From NCBI GenBank assembly GCA_947564305.1, contig CANOBT010000117.1, positions 1 to 17,157 on the forward strand: 17,157 nucleotides of DNA, in the 5' to 3' direction. The stretch is from an uncultured Lachnospiraceae bacterium (lineage in GTDB: Bacteria > Bacillota_A > Clostridia > Lachnospirales > Lachnospiraceae). The notes below the pieces were generated by a model. That model had not been told where the DNA came from. It did not search any database and saw only the letters and a list, made by a program, of their open reading frames with translations. Shown one piece after another: positions 1-5,609 of the stretch (positions are counted from its first letter, which is position 1; every line of letters begins with the position of its first letter). The position numbers and the translations under genes were made by a program.

Positions 1-195
1 GCCTCCGCCTGTTTGATCACGTCTTTCCCCTTTGCGTTTTAATCCTGCCGCTTCCAAAGCATCTTCATATGCCAAATGCGAATCTCTCTGCCCATCCCAC
101 TCCTGATTAAGCGATAAATCCGCAAACGCTGCCAACACTTCCGGCACAGAATTTAATTTCCTTTTTGGTCTTGTCACCCACCAATAATTAAGCAT
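1..195 (-). CDS. Partial gene after a C5 methyltransferase, probable restriction endonuclease
   Basis: The first 65 codons of a gene that runs off the left edge. The start is ATG at 195, with a GAGG ribosome-binding site about 8 bases upstream, only 16 bases after the methyltransferase stop. The peptide begins MLNYWWVTRPKRKLNSVPEV and is basic and tryptophan-rich at its N-terminus. No catalytic motif is in view. The gene is on the same strand as, and tightly linked to, an HTH regulator and a DNA cytosine methyltransferase. In such three-gene loci the third gene is usually the cognate restriction endonuclease. That role is inferred from context only; the peptide alone does not prove it. It could also be a Vsr-like or accessory protein. 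Confidence 0.6.
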   Translation of the reverse strand, partial: MLNYWWVTRPKRKLNSVPEVLAAFADLSLNQEWDGQRDSHLAYEDALEAAGLKRKGERRDQTGGG

Positions 196-211
196 ATCTT
201 TACCTCATTTT

Positions 212-1288
212 CTAATCATCGCATCCGGTATACGCGTCTACACTTTCATATGGTATTCCGGCAAAAGTCTTTAATATCGCCTCAAAAATAACCCTTGCCC
301 CTTTAGAAGGAACCGCCATACCTATCTGCTTTCTAACTGATTCTTTAGCGCCTTCAAAAACATAGTCATCTGGAAATGTCTGAAGTCTTGCCCTTTCTCG
401 GTTTGTCAATGCCCTCGGTTCAGCATAATGGTAAATATGTGTCCCTCCGCCGCCGGAACCCGTCACCGTGTACGCTGGTTTGTCAGGATCTAACCTTTTA
501 TATATCTGGCTGATTTTTGCCCCTCTGACATTCAACTTTAATCTCTCTGGAAGTTCTGCTGAAAACGCATTCTGTCCCGGCTTAATATAGTTCAACCGTT
601 CTACCACCTGCGCTGACTGCTTTGTCAGCTCATTATTTGCCGCATCAACAGGAATAGGCGGATTTTCAATCGCCGTTCTGCAGGTCACATCAATATCCTT
701 ATACGGTGCAGGACTTGGTATTTTAAATTCATAAGGCAAATCTTTCCGTATACCCACAATAATCATGCGGTGCCTTGCCTGCGGTACCCCGTATTCTTCA
801 AATTTATATAAATTCGGGTATATTTTATATCCCGCCTTAATCAAATCTTTCTTTATTTTTTCAAAGGCTTTTCCTTCATTCGCACTCTTTAAACCGCCGA
901 CATTTTCAGCAAGAAACCATAAGGGCTGATATTTCTTCAATACCTTTACCCCATATGTATACAGCGGTCCGAAAGTTCCATTAAAACCTTTCTGCTCACC
1001 TACAACAGAGAAATCATTGCATGGAAATCCAAACGCCAGTGCATCAATGTCACCTAAAGGTTCTATATCTAATTTTCTCACATCGCCGCAGATAACGCTT
1101 TCTTCATCATCAGGGCATATATTTCTCCGATATGTATTACAGGTATCTAAATCATAATCATTTGCCCATTTATGGACTATCCTGTATTCCGGATTATCTA
1201 TTTGGGCAGTTATGGCAGCAAGCGCAAGTCCTCCCGGTCCGCAAAATAATTCCCCAAGCCTGAACTCTTTCACATCTTCTGCATTCAT
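212..1288 (-). CDS. DNA (cytosine-5-)-methyltransferase
   Basis: A 358-residue C5-cytosine methyltransferase, which transfers a methyl group from S-adenosylmethionine to cytosine in DNA to protect the host from a partner endonuclease. The family motifs appear in the right order: cofactor motif I LFCGPGG at residues 14-20, catalytic motif IV GFPCNDFS with nucleophile Cys90, motif VI ENV at 128-130, motif VIII QARHR at 170-174, motif IX with RALTNRERARLQTFPDDY near 292-309, and motif X with GMAVP at 323-327 (usually GNAVP). The specificity domain between VIII and IX is about 115 residues, so the enzyme is compact. Its start shares one base with the stop of the HTH gene (TAATG), suggesting translational coupling. 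The target sequence cannot be read from the protein. Confidence 0.95.
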   Translation of the reverse strand: MNAEDVKEFRLGELFCGPGGLALAAITAQIDNPEYRIVHKWANDYDLDTCNTYRRNICPDDEESVICGDVRKLDIEPLGDIDALAFGFPCNDFSVVGEQKGFNGTFGPLYTYGVKVLKKYQPLWFLAENVGGLKSANEGKAFEKIKKDLIKAGYKIYPNLYKFEEYGVPQARHRMIIVGIRKDLPYEFKIPSPAPYKDIDVTCRTAIENPPIPVDAANNELTKQSAQVVERLNYIKPGQNAFSAELPERLKLNVRGAKISQIYKRLDPDKPAYTVTGSGGGGTHIYHYAEPRALTNRERARLQTFPDDYVFEGAKESVRKQIGMAVPSKGARVIFEAILKTFAGIPYESVDAYTGCDD

Positions 1289-1497
1289 TATATTTTATCT
1301 CCATTTTCTAATATAAACTCTCTGTTAAAAGAAACACCTAAAACATCCGCCACCTTTTCAATCTCCGGTATCGAAAAACTGCCTCTCTTCATTTTGGAGT
1401 TAAAACTCTGTGGGGATTTTCCCAAACGTCTTGCCAATTCTGCCTCGCTTACATTACATCTAACACATAATACTTTTATTTGTTCTGAAATAGTCAT
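1288..1497 (-). CDS. XRE-family HTH regulator of the R-M locus (controller-like)
   Basis: A 69-residue single-domain Cro/C1-type helix-turn-helix protein. The DNA-binding fold spans roughly residues 5-60, with the typical pattern SEAELARRLGKSPQSFNSKMKRG and a closing VADVLGV turn. It is first in the operon and overlaps the methyltransferase start by one base. This is the position and size of controller (C) proteins of type II restriction-modification systems, which time methyltransferase and endonuclease expression after entry into a new host. A consensus promoter lies just upstream, with a palindromic half-site pair over its -35. The GGAGG is 12 bases from the ATG, slightly far, so translation may be modest. 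The controller role is inferred. Confidence 0.85.
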   Translation of the reverse strand: MTISEQIKVLCVRCNVSEAELARRLGKSPQSFNSKMKRGSFSIPEIEKVADVLGVSFNREFILENGDKI

Positions 1498-1520
1498 AAT
1501 ATTCCGTTTCCTCCACGCAT

Positions 1521-1549
1521 ATTATAAAACTTTTTTTTGATAATGTCAA
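1521..1549 (-). promoter_or_regulatory. Promoter of the HTH-methyltransferase operon with possible operator
   Basis: On the minus strand TTGACA (1549-1544) and TATAAT (1526-1521) are both perfect consensus and are separated by 17 bases. TTGA-N5-TCAA (1537-1549) covers the -35 box as a small palindrome, a plausible site for the HTH protein encoded downstream. The promoter is strong by sequence; the operator is a guess. Confidence 0.8.
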
Positions 1550-1604
1550 AATAATCTTTTAGCTTATCATATGGTATATGAAATGTAATACAGTGTTTAA
1601 TTTT

Positions 1605-1644
1605 AATAAAATAAAGCGCTTGCTGATTTTATCAAAGCAAACGC
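1605..1644 (-). terminator. Possible terminator after the 102-residue protein gene
   Basis: Read on the minus strand, GCGTTTGCT (1644-1636) can pair with AGCAAGCGC (1624-1616), with one G-U pair and an 11-base loop, followed by TTTATTTTATT. It lies about 110 bases past the stop of the gene ending at 1756 and before the next promoter. The rest of 1550-1755 is AT-rich with no gene visible. Confidence 0.5.
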
Positions 1645-1755
1645 CCATTGCTAATTTCAAATGTCTATTTTATCAAATGTAAAATATGCAATACAAAAAG
1701 TTAAATGCAAACTACAATCATAAATAACATATTATTTTTCCGCTATCAGATTCTG

Positions 1756-2064
1756 CTAATTTGCTATATTATTTGTCAGGCTGATTTGATTTACTTCTGA
1801 TATCAACTTTATGCCATCATTAAATCCCTGTCTATAAGCAGTTGCACCATATGCGGCACCACTGGCATTAGCCGCAGAAATAGCTTTGTCTACCACTTTA
1901 TTCTGCTCCCGACTAAATCCTGCTTTCTCTAATTCATTGATAGCTTCATCAACTTCTTTTTGTGCAGATTTATACAGTTCATTATCATTTAATGCTTTTT
2001 CCAGACCTTTATGTATTCTTTCTTCCATAAGTACATCTAATAAATTATCATCTCTTGTTGCCAT
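1756..2064 (-). CDS. Small hypothetical protein
   Basis: A 102-residue acidic, mostly helical protein beginning MATRDDNLLDVLMEERIHKG. Residues about 15-65 are rich in Glu, Lys and Leu with heptad-like spacing, compatible with a short coiled coil. A small-residue stretch (AANASGAAYGATAY) follows, then QGFNDGIKLISE. There is no signal peptide or transmembrane segment. I do not recognise a named family with certainty. Its consensus promoter (2129-2101) overlaps boxes that also precede the divergent ribbon-helix-helix gene, so the two genes are probably co-regulated by that protein. A toxin-antitoxin-like pair is possible but there is no specific evidence for toxicity. The start is supported by AGGAAAGGGAG 6-16 bases upstream. 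Confidence 0.75.
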   Translation of the reverse strand: MATRDDNLLDVLMEERIHKGLEKALNDNELYKSAQKEVDEAINELEKAGFSREQNKVVDKAISAANASGAAYGATAYRQGFNDGIKLISEVNQISLTNNIAN

Positions 2065-2100
2065 ATTACACTCCCTTTCCTATTAATTGGTTATACTGAA

Positions 2101-2129
2101 ATTATAATATGCCGTCATTATGCCGTCAA
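2101..2129 (-). promoter_or_regulatory. Promoter of the 102-residue protein gene
   Basis: On the minus strand TTGACG (2129-2124) lies 17 bases before TATAAT (2106-2101). The -35 box is itself part of the second GCCGTCA repeat (2122-2128), and the first repeat (2111-2117) lies in the spacer, so a repeat-binding protein would block it. Confidence 0.8.
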
Positions 2130-2157
2130 TATATTTTTAGCCGTCATTTCGACGGTA
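2111..2157. promoter_or_regulatory. Operator-like GCCGTCA boxes between divergent genes
   Basis: GCCGTCA occurs at 2111-2117, 2122-2128 and 2140-2146. An inverted partner GACGGTA at 2151-2157 makes the palindrome CCGTC-N5-GACGG (2141-2155). The first two copies are 11 bases apart, one helical turn. Multiple short direct and inverted boxes over both promoters are typical of Arc/MetJ-type ribbon-helix-helix repressors that bind cooperatively. The downstream gene at 2188 encodes such a protein, so autoregulation is the natural inference. Confidence 0.7.
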
Positions 2158-2161
2158 TAAT
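2134..2161 (+). promoter_or_regulatory. Promoter of the ribbon-helix-helix gene
   Basis: TATAAT at 2156-2161 is a perfect -10 box; the best -35 is a weak TTTTTA at 2134-2139 with a 16-base spacer. The palindrome 2141-2155 fills the spacer. Confidence 0.55.
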
Positions 2162-2187
2162 AATGTCATATTGGAGGTATAATCACG

Positions 2188-2355
2188 ATGACTGATACAG
2201 CTAAATTTACATTAAGAACAGATGCCGAATTGCTTAAAAAGTTCCGCTACATTGCAGATTATAATGCACGTTCTGCTAACCGTGAATTGGAAGTTTTAAT
2301 AAAAAGGCACATTGCCGAATTTGAAAAAGAACACGGAAAAATAACCTTTAACTGA
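2188..2355 (+). CDS. Arc-like ribbon-helix-helix DNA-binding protein
   Basis: A 55-residue protein that begins MTDTAKFTLRTDAELLKKFR. The pattern of a short beta strand (AKFTLRT), a first helix (AELLKKFRYIADYN), a turn with Ser-Ala-Asn-Arg, and a second helix (NRELEVLIKRHIAEFEKEH) is that of Arc-family ribbon-helix-helix dimers, in which the strands enter the major groove. The length equals that of Arc itself. The start ATG has GGAGG at 2174-2178 upstream. It is transcribed away from the 102-residue protein gene, and the boxes between them look like its operator. It is the only short plus-strand gene in the left third of the window. The family assignment is good; the regulon is inferred. Confidence 0.85.
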   Translation: MTDTAKFTLRTDAELLKKFRYIADYNARSANRELEVLIKRHIAEFEKEHGKITFN

Positions 2356-2379
2356 AATTTCTCATGACATATTGTAAAA

Positions 2380-2401
2380 GTGGAGCAGTTGCCTACTCCA
2401 C
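2380..2401. terminator. Bidirectional terminator between convergent genes
   Basis: GTGGAG (2380-2385) and CTCCAC (2396-2401) form a hairpin with a 10-base loop. On the minus strand it is followed by TTTTAC; on the plus strand by CTTTATC with AAAA before it. It sits between the convergent ribbon-helix-helix and TnpV genes and can serve both. Confidence 0.65.
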
Positions 2402-2406
2402 CTTTA

Positions 2407-2757
2407 TCAGCAGTATACTATCTCCTTTAAAACGATTTCCTCAGCTGCATTTCTAATATTATTCATTCTCCTTACCCAAAGCATCTGTTCTTGTGCCTTT
2501 AACTGCTCCGTCACTCCTTCTCGCTCTGCCATCTGTTCCACAAGCAAATCAAATCTCGTTTCCGCCTGTGCCTGTATCATAAGCAGATGTTTCTTTAATT
2601 CGCCCGATAACAACAGTCCTGAATAAATGCCTCGTCTATGGTTCTCCAAGTATGATTTCCGCATCAACCCAAACTTTCTCAACTCTCCCTCCGGCTCTGG
2701 ATCAGGAATTAAGTTCGGTATCAGATAATCTCCACATTTTTCATAAGTTATATTCAT
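2407..2757 (-). CDS. tnpV: TnpV-family transposon-encoded protein
   Basis: I start it at ATG 2757 (MNITYEKCGDYLIPNL), giving 116 residues, because GAGGAACAAGCAATG provides a well-placed ribosome-binding site. The open frame continues upstream for 15 codons without a good site. The sequence YEKCGDYLIPNLIPDPE, then GLMRKSYLENHRRGIYSG and a long amphipathic helix, matches my memory of TnpV proteins from Tn4451/Tn4453-type clostridial mobilisable transposons. TnpV is accessory and of unknown biochemical role. The gene follows a probable mobilisation-protein remnant by 26 bases. No serine recombinase of that transposon is in this window. Confidence 0.8.
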   Translation of the reverse strand: MNITYEKCGDYLIPNLIPDPEPEGELRKFGLMRKSYLENHRRGIYSGLLLSGELKKHLLMIQAQAETRFDLLVEQMAEREGVTEQLKAQEQMLWVRRMNNIRNAAEEIVLKEIVYC

Positions 2758-2783
2758 TGCTTGTTCCTCACTTTCCTTAAAAA

Positions 2784-3203
2784 TTACATTTCCTGTTGCC
2801 ACTGCTTATTCTTTTTTACTATATCCTGTTGGTTGTTCTTTCTTTGCTGGTTATGCTCCATAGCATCTGATTTCGCATCCTCCAGCCTCTGCTTCATGGT
2901 CTTTGGCGCAAGCGATTTTACAAATTCCACAAACGCCTCCTCAAGTCCTCTTGCTGCTACAAACCGCTTTAATTTTTCGACTTGGTTGGTAAGCGCAGCT
3001 ATCTTCTGCTCCAAATTCGATATTTTCTTCTCATACTTCTCCAAGAGATGATTTCTCGATACCGCCTTACTGAAAGCATCCAGCATTTTATTCCAGTCAC
3101 TTTTCTTTACTTTGACATATTCCTCACTGCCGAAAAGATTTGTCACTGGAACAGCAACGCTTTTCATTTTTTTGTTTCTGCCGCCACTTCCTTTGAAATC
3201 ATT
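2784..3203 (-). pseudogene. C-terminal remnant of a probable Mob/Pre-type mobilisation protein
   Basis: An open frame of 140 codons with no convincing start: the first ATG (3167) has no close ribosome-binding site and the frame is open 12 codons further to a TAA. The protein has a linker (SVAVPVTNLFGSEEYVKVKK), a coiled coil (about KLEKYEKKISNLEQKIAAL through NQVEKLKRF) and a polar Gln/Asn/Lys tail. This matches the C-terminal part of Mob/Pre or TnpZ-like relaxases, in which the catalytic His motif and Tyr are N-terminal. All catalytic parts are missing here. Position before tnpV fits, because Tn4451 carries a TnpZ mobilisation protein. An alternative is a short independent coiled-coil protein. 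Confidence 0.5.
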
Positions 3204-3224
3204 TTAAATGTTTCCGCCCTTAAA

Positions 3225-3368
3225 TCACTCGGATACGATCTCCGCGATCACCTTTGCCACCGTGGCCACCTTCTCCGAAATACTGATCAGGCTCTCTGAG
3301 ATGCTGACCAGGTTCTCGCTGCAGATACCCACATCCTTTGCGATCTTTGCAATGTTTACCTTTGACAT
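3225..3368 (-). CDS. Small 47-residue hypothetical protein
   Basis: A short gene starting MSKVNIAKIAKDVGICSENL. The ATG at 3368 is preceded by AAGGAGG at 7 bases, and the gene overlaps the end of the preceding gene by 13 bases, so it looks translationally coupled and real. The body is built of repeated short helices with Ser, Ile, Val and Glu (VSISESLISISEKVATVAKV), possibly a small amphipathic helical bundle. No known domain is recognised. It is the last gene of a three-gene block headed by the sigma-like protein. Confidence 0.65.
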   Translation of the reverse strand: MSKVNIAKIAKDVGICSENLVSISESLISISEKVATVAKVIAEIVSE

Positions 3369-3568
3369 GCTTTGCCTCCTTCCTCAACTTCGCGGATGTC
3401 TACCGATTCCACCGTTTGCCCCGGCGATAAGAGATACACCTGCGTGAAATCTCCGAACAGGAACCGAAGTAGCCTTGCCGGAAGCTTCACGTCAGCGCCC
3501 CTCAGCACGTTCGCCTTGCGCCCGTTAGGATCTGAGACGTTGATAACAATCTTGTGTTTAATTGCCAT
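3356..3568 (-). CDS. Small 70-residue hypothetical protein of the mobile-element backbone
   Basis: Begins MAIKHKIVINVSDPNGRKAN, with GGGAGGTGA 8 bases before the ATG. The sequence suggests a compact mostly beta fold (KIVINVSD, ADVKLPARLLRFLFGDFTQVYLLSPGQTVESVDIREV). Small genes like this often accompany sigma-like regulators in conjugative elements of Clostridia, but I cannot name a family. It is separated from the upstream sigma-like gene by a strong hairpin terminator (3629-3650), so expression would depend on read-through or an unseen promoter. It overlaps the 47-residue gene downstream. Base composition is richer in G and C than in the flanking TnpV region. Confidence 0.75.
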   Translation of the reverse strand: MAIKHKIVINVSDPNGRKANVLRGADVKLPARLLRFLFGDFTQVYLLSPGQTVESVDIREVEEGGKACQR

Positions 3569-3620
3569 GGTTCTTCACCTCCCTTTCTTCAGGAAGTCGT
3601 CTTCCTTACATGTCACAGGC

Positions 3621-3650
3621 AACGAAAAGGGGAGGATTTTTACCCTCCCC
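3621..3650 (-). terminator. Rho-independent terminator or attenuator after the sigma-like gene
   Basis: On the minus strand GGGGAGG (3650-3644) pairs with CCTCCCC (3635-3629) around an 8-base loop, followed by TTTTCGTT. It begins 12 bases past the stop of the sigma-like gene and precedes the 70-residue gene, so it may act as a partial terminator in the operon. Confidence 0.75.
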
Positions 3651-3661
3651 CGAAAAACTTT

Positions 3662-4231
3662 TTAGAAATTTTTCCTGATGCAGTCGATGGCCTTGTCGTA
3701 ATGAACTTTTGCCACCTTGATGCTGACGCCCATGATCTTCGCCGCCTCTGTGATCGTGCGTTCTTCAAGACCGATCAGTTCATACGCCTGCCTTTGACGG
3801 TCCGTCATCTTATTCGCTGCAATCTCCCGAAGCTTCAGCACCTCATCCGGAACATCCATATCCGCAAAAGGATCATAGCTTGCACCGGACAGTACACTGC
3901 TTTTGCTGACATCACCGTCTTCGCACTGATCGAACTCATAGTTTAAGGAAAGGTTCCAGTCCATCGGATACTTCTCACCCGGATGCGCCTCTTCCCACTC
4001 CTTCTTCGTCGCCTTCTGCTCCGCCGTCAGCTTCGGATGACCGTTCTTTACATTATTGGTAACCTCGTTGTCATCCATCCTGTGCAGATCCTGGATCATG
4101 ACCTCCGTTACGCCATCCTCTCCCGGCTTGATCACGTTGTAGGTTCTCCTGTAACCTCCCTTGCCATCCGGAACATCCACCGGATAACGATACACGCCTC
4201 TCTGATCCTGTCTTGTCTTCTTGACTCTCAT
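3662..4231 (-). CDS. Sigma-70 region 4-like HTH regulator
   Basis: I choose ATG 4231 (MRVKKTRQDQRGVYRYPVDV; 189 residues) because GGAGGCAATT precedes it; the frame is open 40 codons further upstream but that part reads like leader sequence. The N-terminal half is a basic domain with VYRYPVDVPDGKGGYRRTYN and an acidic middle. The C-terminus (about residues 133-187) has the pattern of sigma region 4: LREIAANKMTDRQRQAYELI, then ERTITEAAKIMGVSIKVAKV as helix-turn-helix, and HYDKAIDCIRKNF. There is no region 2, so it is not a complete sigma factor. It is likely a regulator of element genes. The ribosome-binding site and part of the start codon lie in a stable hairpin. Confidence 0.8.
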   Translation of the reverse strand: MRVKKTRQDQRGVYRYPVDVPDGKGGYRRTYNVIKPGEDGVTEVMIQDLHRMDDNEVTNNVKNGHPKLTAEQKATKKEWEEAHPGEKYPMDWNLSLNYEFDQCEDGDVSKSSVLSGASYDPFADMDVPDEVLKLREIAANKMTDRQRQAYELIGLEERTITEAAKIMGVSIKVAKVHYDKAIDCIRKNF

Positions 4232-4266
4232 AATTGCCTCCTTTGCTGGCCTGGAGGCAATGAGAG
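4225..4266 (-). promoter_or_regulatory. Hairpin sequestering the ribosome-binding site of the sigma-like gene
   Basis: In the transcript, CTCTCA (4266-4261) plus TTGCCTCC (4260-4253) can pair with GGAGGCAA (4241-4234) and TGAGAG (4230-4225). The result is a 14-bp stem broken only by a 3-base bulge, with an 11-base loop. The right arm contains the complete GGAGG ribosome-binding site and the TG of the ATG; the A falls in the bulge. A perfect match of this length at exactly this place is unlikely by chance. It would keep translation low unless opened. Confidence 0.75.
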
Positions 4267-4558
4267 CAGGGTACCCGGTACGGACTTTTGACCGAAGTAC
4301 CCCAAAACCGGCTGAAAAAGAGCGCAGGAAAACAAGGGTACTTACACCCACGTTCCGTCAGCTGCCTTTATCGCAACTGCTTTCCCGTGGTATGTCGTAT
4401 CCTGCCTCACTGCGCACATGTGGCCTGATATGAATTTTTATTTGAGCATCCTTTGGACACCCATCAGAACTCTCATCTATGGATGAAGGCTCTGATCCGC
4501 ATCCAATCTCTCTATCTTTCTAAGCGGGTTTCTCCGGCAATTTTCCGGTATATTTCCC
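4267..4558. other. Non-coding leader region with inverted repeats
   Basis: No convincing gene. The stretch next to the sigma-like gene contains AAGTACCC (4295-4302) and GGGTACTT (4336-4343) as an 8-bp inverted repeat, and a GGGTACCC palindrome at 4269-4276. These could be further leader structure or protein sites. The base composition is GC-richer up to about 4430, like the backbone genes, and becomes AT-rich towards 4560. The change is a plausible cargo boundary. Confidence 0.4.
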
Positions 4559-4588
4559 TTGTAAATACTCTAACTTCTGTGCTATGAT
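4559..4588 (+). promoter_or_regulatory. Promoter of the plus-strand XRE regulator
   Basis: TTGTAA (4559-4564) and TATGAT (4583-4588) are spaced 18 bases apart. The gene starts 62 bases downstream. Confidence 0.6.
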
Positions 4589-4591
4589 ATA

Positions 4592-4634
4592 TTCAAATCT
4601 TGAATAGATATATTATTTGAGAATATATTTTCAA
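4592..4634. promoter_or_regulatory. Operator-like palindromes of the XRE regulator
   Basis: TTCAA-ATC-TTGAA (4592-4604) is a perfect 13-base palindrome right after the -10 box. TTGAG (4617-4621) and TTCAA (4630-4634) make a second, wider pair. Sites of this form just downstream of the promoter suggest autorepression by the encoded XRE protein. Confidence 0.55.
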
Positions 4635-4649
4635 GAAAGGAATATAAAT

Positions 4650-5285
4650 ATGTCTAATTACGATACGGATATTCTGATTGAGAATATCAATCGCTTACTT
4701 GCTGACAAAGGTATGACTCAGGCACAATTAGGTGAAATCCTCGGTATGTCTCAGCCAAATATCAGCAAAGCTCTAAACAAGAACGATAAGAAGAGCTTTA
4801 CTCTTGATCAGGTCATTGGAATAGCCAAGCATTTCCATACAACTGTTGATGCCCTGATAGGCGGATCTCAGACTTCTGAAATCCGCATTACCCAACGTTC
4901 TACTGCAGCCTTCCTTGCCGAGCTTATTGCCCAACATGACGCAAAGTTCACAACTATCACAAAGACTGAAGGGACTTACACTCCCTGTTGGGATCAGCGC
5001 GATCCATATGCCGGCTGTAAATATGAAGAAAAAGAAATCTCTTATCCCGCCATCTACCTTCCCAGCTATTGGGAAGTACCTAAGTTTGATGGAACAGATG
5101 ACGAAGGCGTTATGGCTGTTCAGTCTGAAGCTGAACAGTGCGGAAACGATACCCGCATGCTCCCCGTTAATGAATTTCTTTTTCATTTCAAAGAAATCTT
5201 TGAAATATATGACAATGGTGGTCTAACTCCGGAAACCTACAAATCCGTTCTTGAAGATATGCTCAACCGGCTAAGAGACCATTAA
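4650..5285 (+). CDS. XRE-family transcriptional regulator with unknown C-terminal domain
   Basis: A 211-residue protein starting MSNYDTDILIENINRLLADK. ATG 4650 is chosen over the upstream ATG at 4617 because AAGAAAGGAA precedes it. Residues about 8-66 form a Cro/C1 helix-turn-helix (MTQAQLGEILGMSQPNISKAL is the recognition region). The remainder is a distinct domain with many aromatic residues (YAGCKYEEKEISYPAIYLPSYW) and a helical end. It is not a peptidase or a kinase that I can recognise. It stands alone on the plus strand, has its own promoter and palindromes, and converges on the terminator at 5351-5398. It may be the maintenance or immunity-type regulator of the element; its targets are unknown. 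Confidence 0.8.
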   Translation: MSNYDTDILIENINRLLADKGMTQAQLGEILGMSQPNISKALNKNDKKSFTLDQVIGIAKHFHTTVDALIGGSQTSEIRITQRSTAAFLAELIAQHDAKFTTITKTEGTYTPCWDQRDPYAGCKYEEKEISYPAIYLPSYWEVPKFDGTDDEGVMAVQSEAEQCGNDTRMLPVNEFLFHFKEIFEIYDNGGLTPETYKSVLEDMLNRLRDH

Positions 5286-5350
5286 CCTCCTTTCCAGTGT
5301 CCATGATAGAAAAAATCCAAGAAGCTTATTAATAACGAAAATCGGGATAA

Positions 5351-5398
5351 ACAAAAAAGAGCCTGACAAATAGCTGATTAAAGCTACTTGTCAGGCTC
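5351..5398 (-). terminator. Strong terminator of the ImmA/IrrE-type operon
   Basis: On the minus strand GAGCCTGACAAGTAGCT (5398-5382) pairs with AGCTATTTGTCAGGCTC (5375-5359) with one mismatch and a 6-base loop, followed by TTTTTTGT. The hairpin lies between the convergent XRE gene and the four-gene operon and may stop both, though only the minus side has the T run. Confidence 0.9.
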
Positions 5399-5435
5399 GT
5401 ATGTCATGTCGCATCGTGCTCTGTACGAAGTACGG

Positions 5436-5609
5436 TTATCCTATTTTCTTAATTCCAATCTGCTTGCCACACTTTTTACATTTGGCGTAATAGTCCGGCC
5501 TCCAGCCGGGTCTAATCTGTGACTCTTCGCATACCTCAGATTTTGTTTTTTCATCGGCATCTACAAGTCTTTTGAACCCGCAGACCAGACAAGCGATTTG
5601 CTTCTTCAT
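5436..5609 (-). CDS. Small zinc-ribbon protein
   Basis: A 57-residue gene starting MKKQIACLVCGFKRLVDADE. Its ATG overlaps the stop of the preceding gene as ATGA, a sign of translational coupling. It has two Cys-x2-Cys knuckles: C7/C10 near the N-terminus and C44/C47 (CKKC) near the C-terminus, plus C27. That is the layout of a rubredoxin-like or zinc-ribbon fold binding one zinc. The spacer contains RPGWRPDYYAKC. It is last in the four-gene operon, just before a strong terminator. The role is unknown; zinc ribbons of this size commonly mediate nucleic-acid or protein contact. The reading frame, coupling and Cys pattern make it a confident gene. Confidence 0.85.
   Translation of the reverse strand: MKKQIACLVCGFKRLVDADEKTKSEVCEESQIRPGWRPDYYAKCKKCGKQIGIKKIG

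Noticed and set aside
2761..3299. Plus-strand open frames of about 100 codons opposite the mobilisation remnant
   Set aside because: They are Ser/Phe/Leu-rich mirror frames of the Lys/Glu-rich coiled coil, with no ribosome-binding site.
3662..4351. Longer version of the sigma-like protein starting at GTG 4351
   Set aside because: The extra 40 codons have no good ribosome-binding site and run through inverted repeats; GGAGGC sits directly before ATG 4231. Kept only as a possible upstream translated leader.
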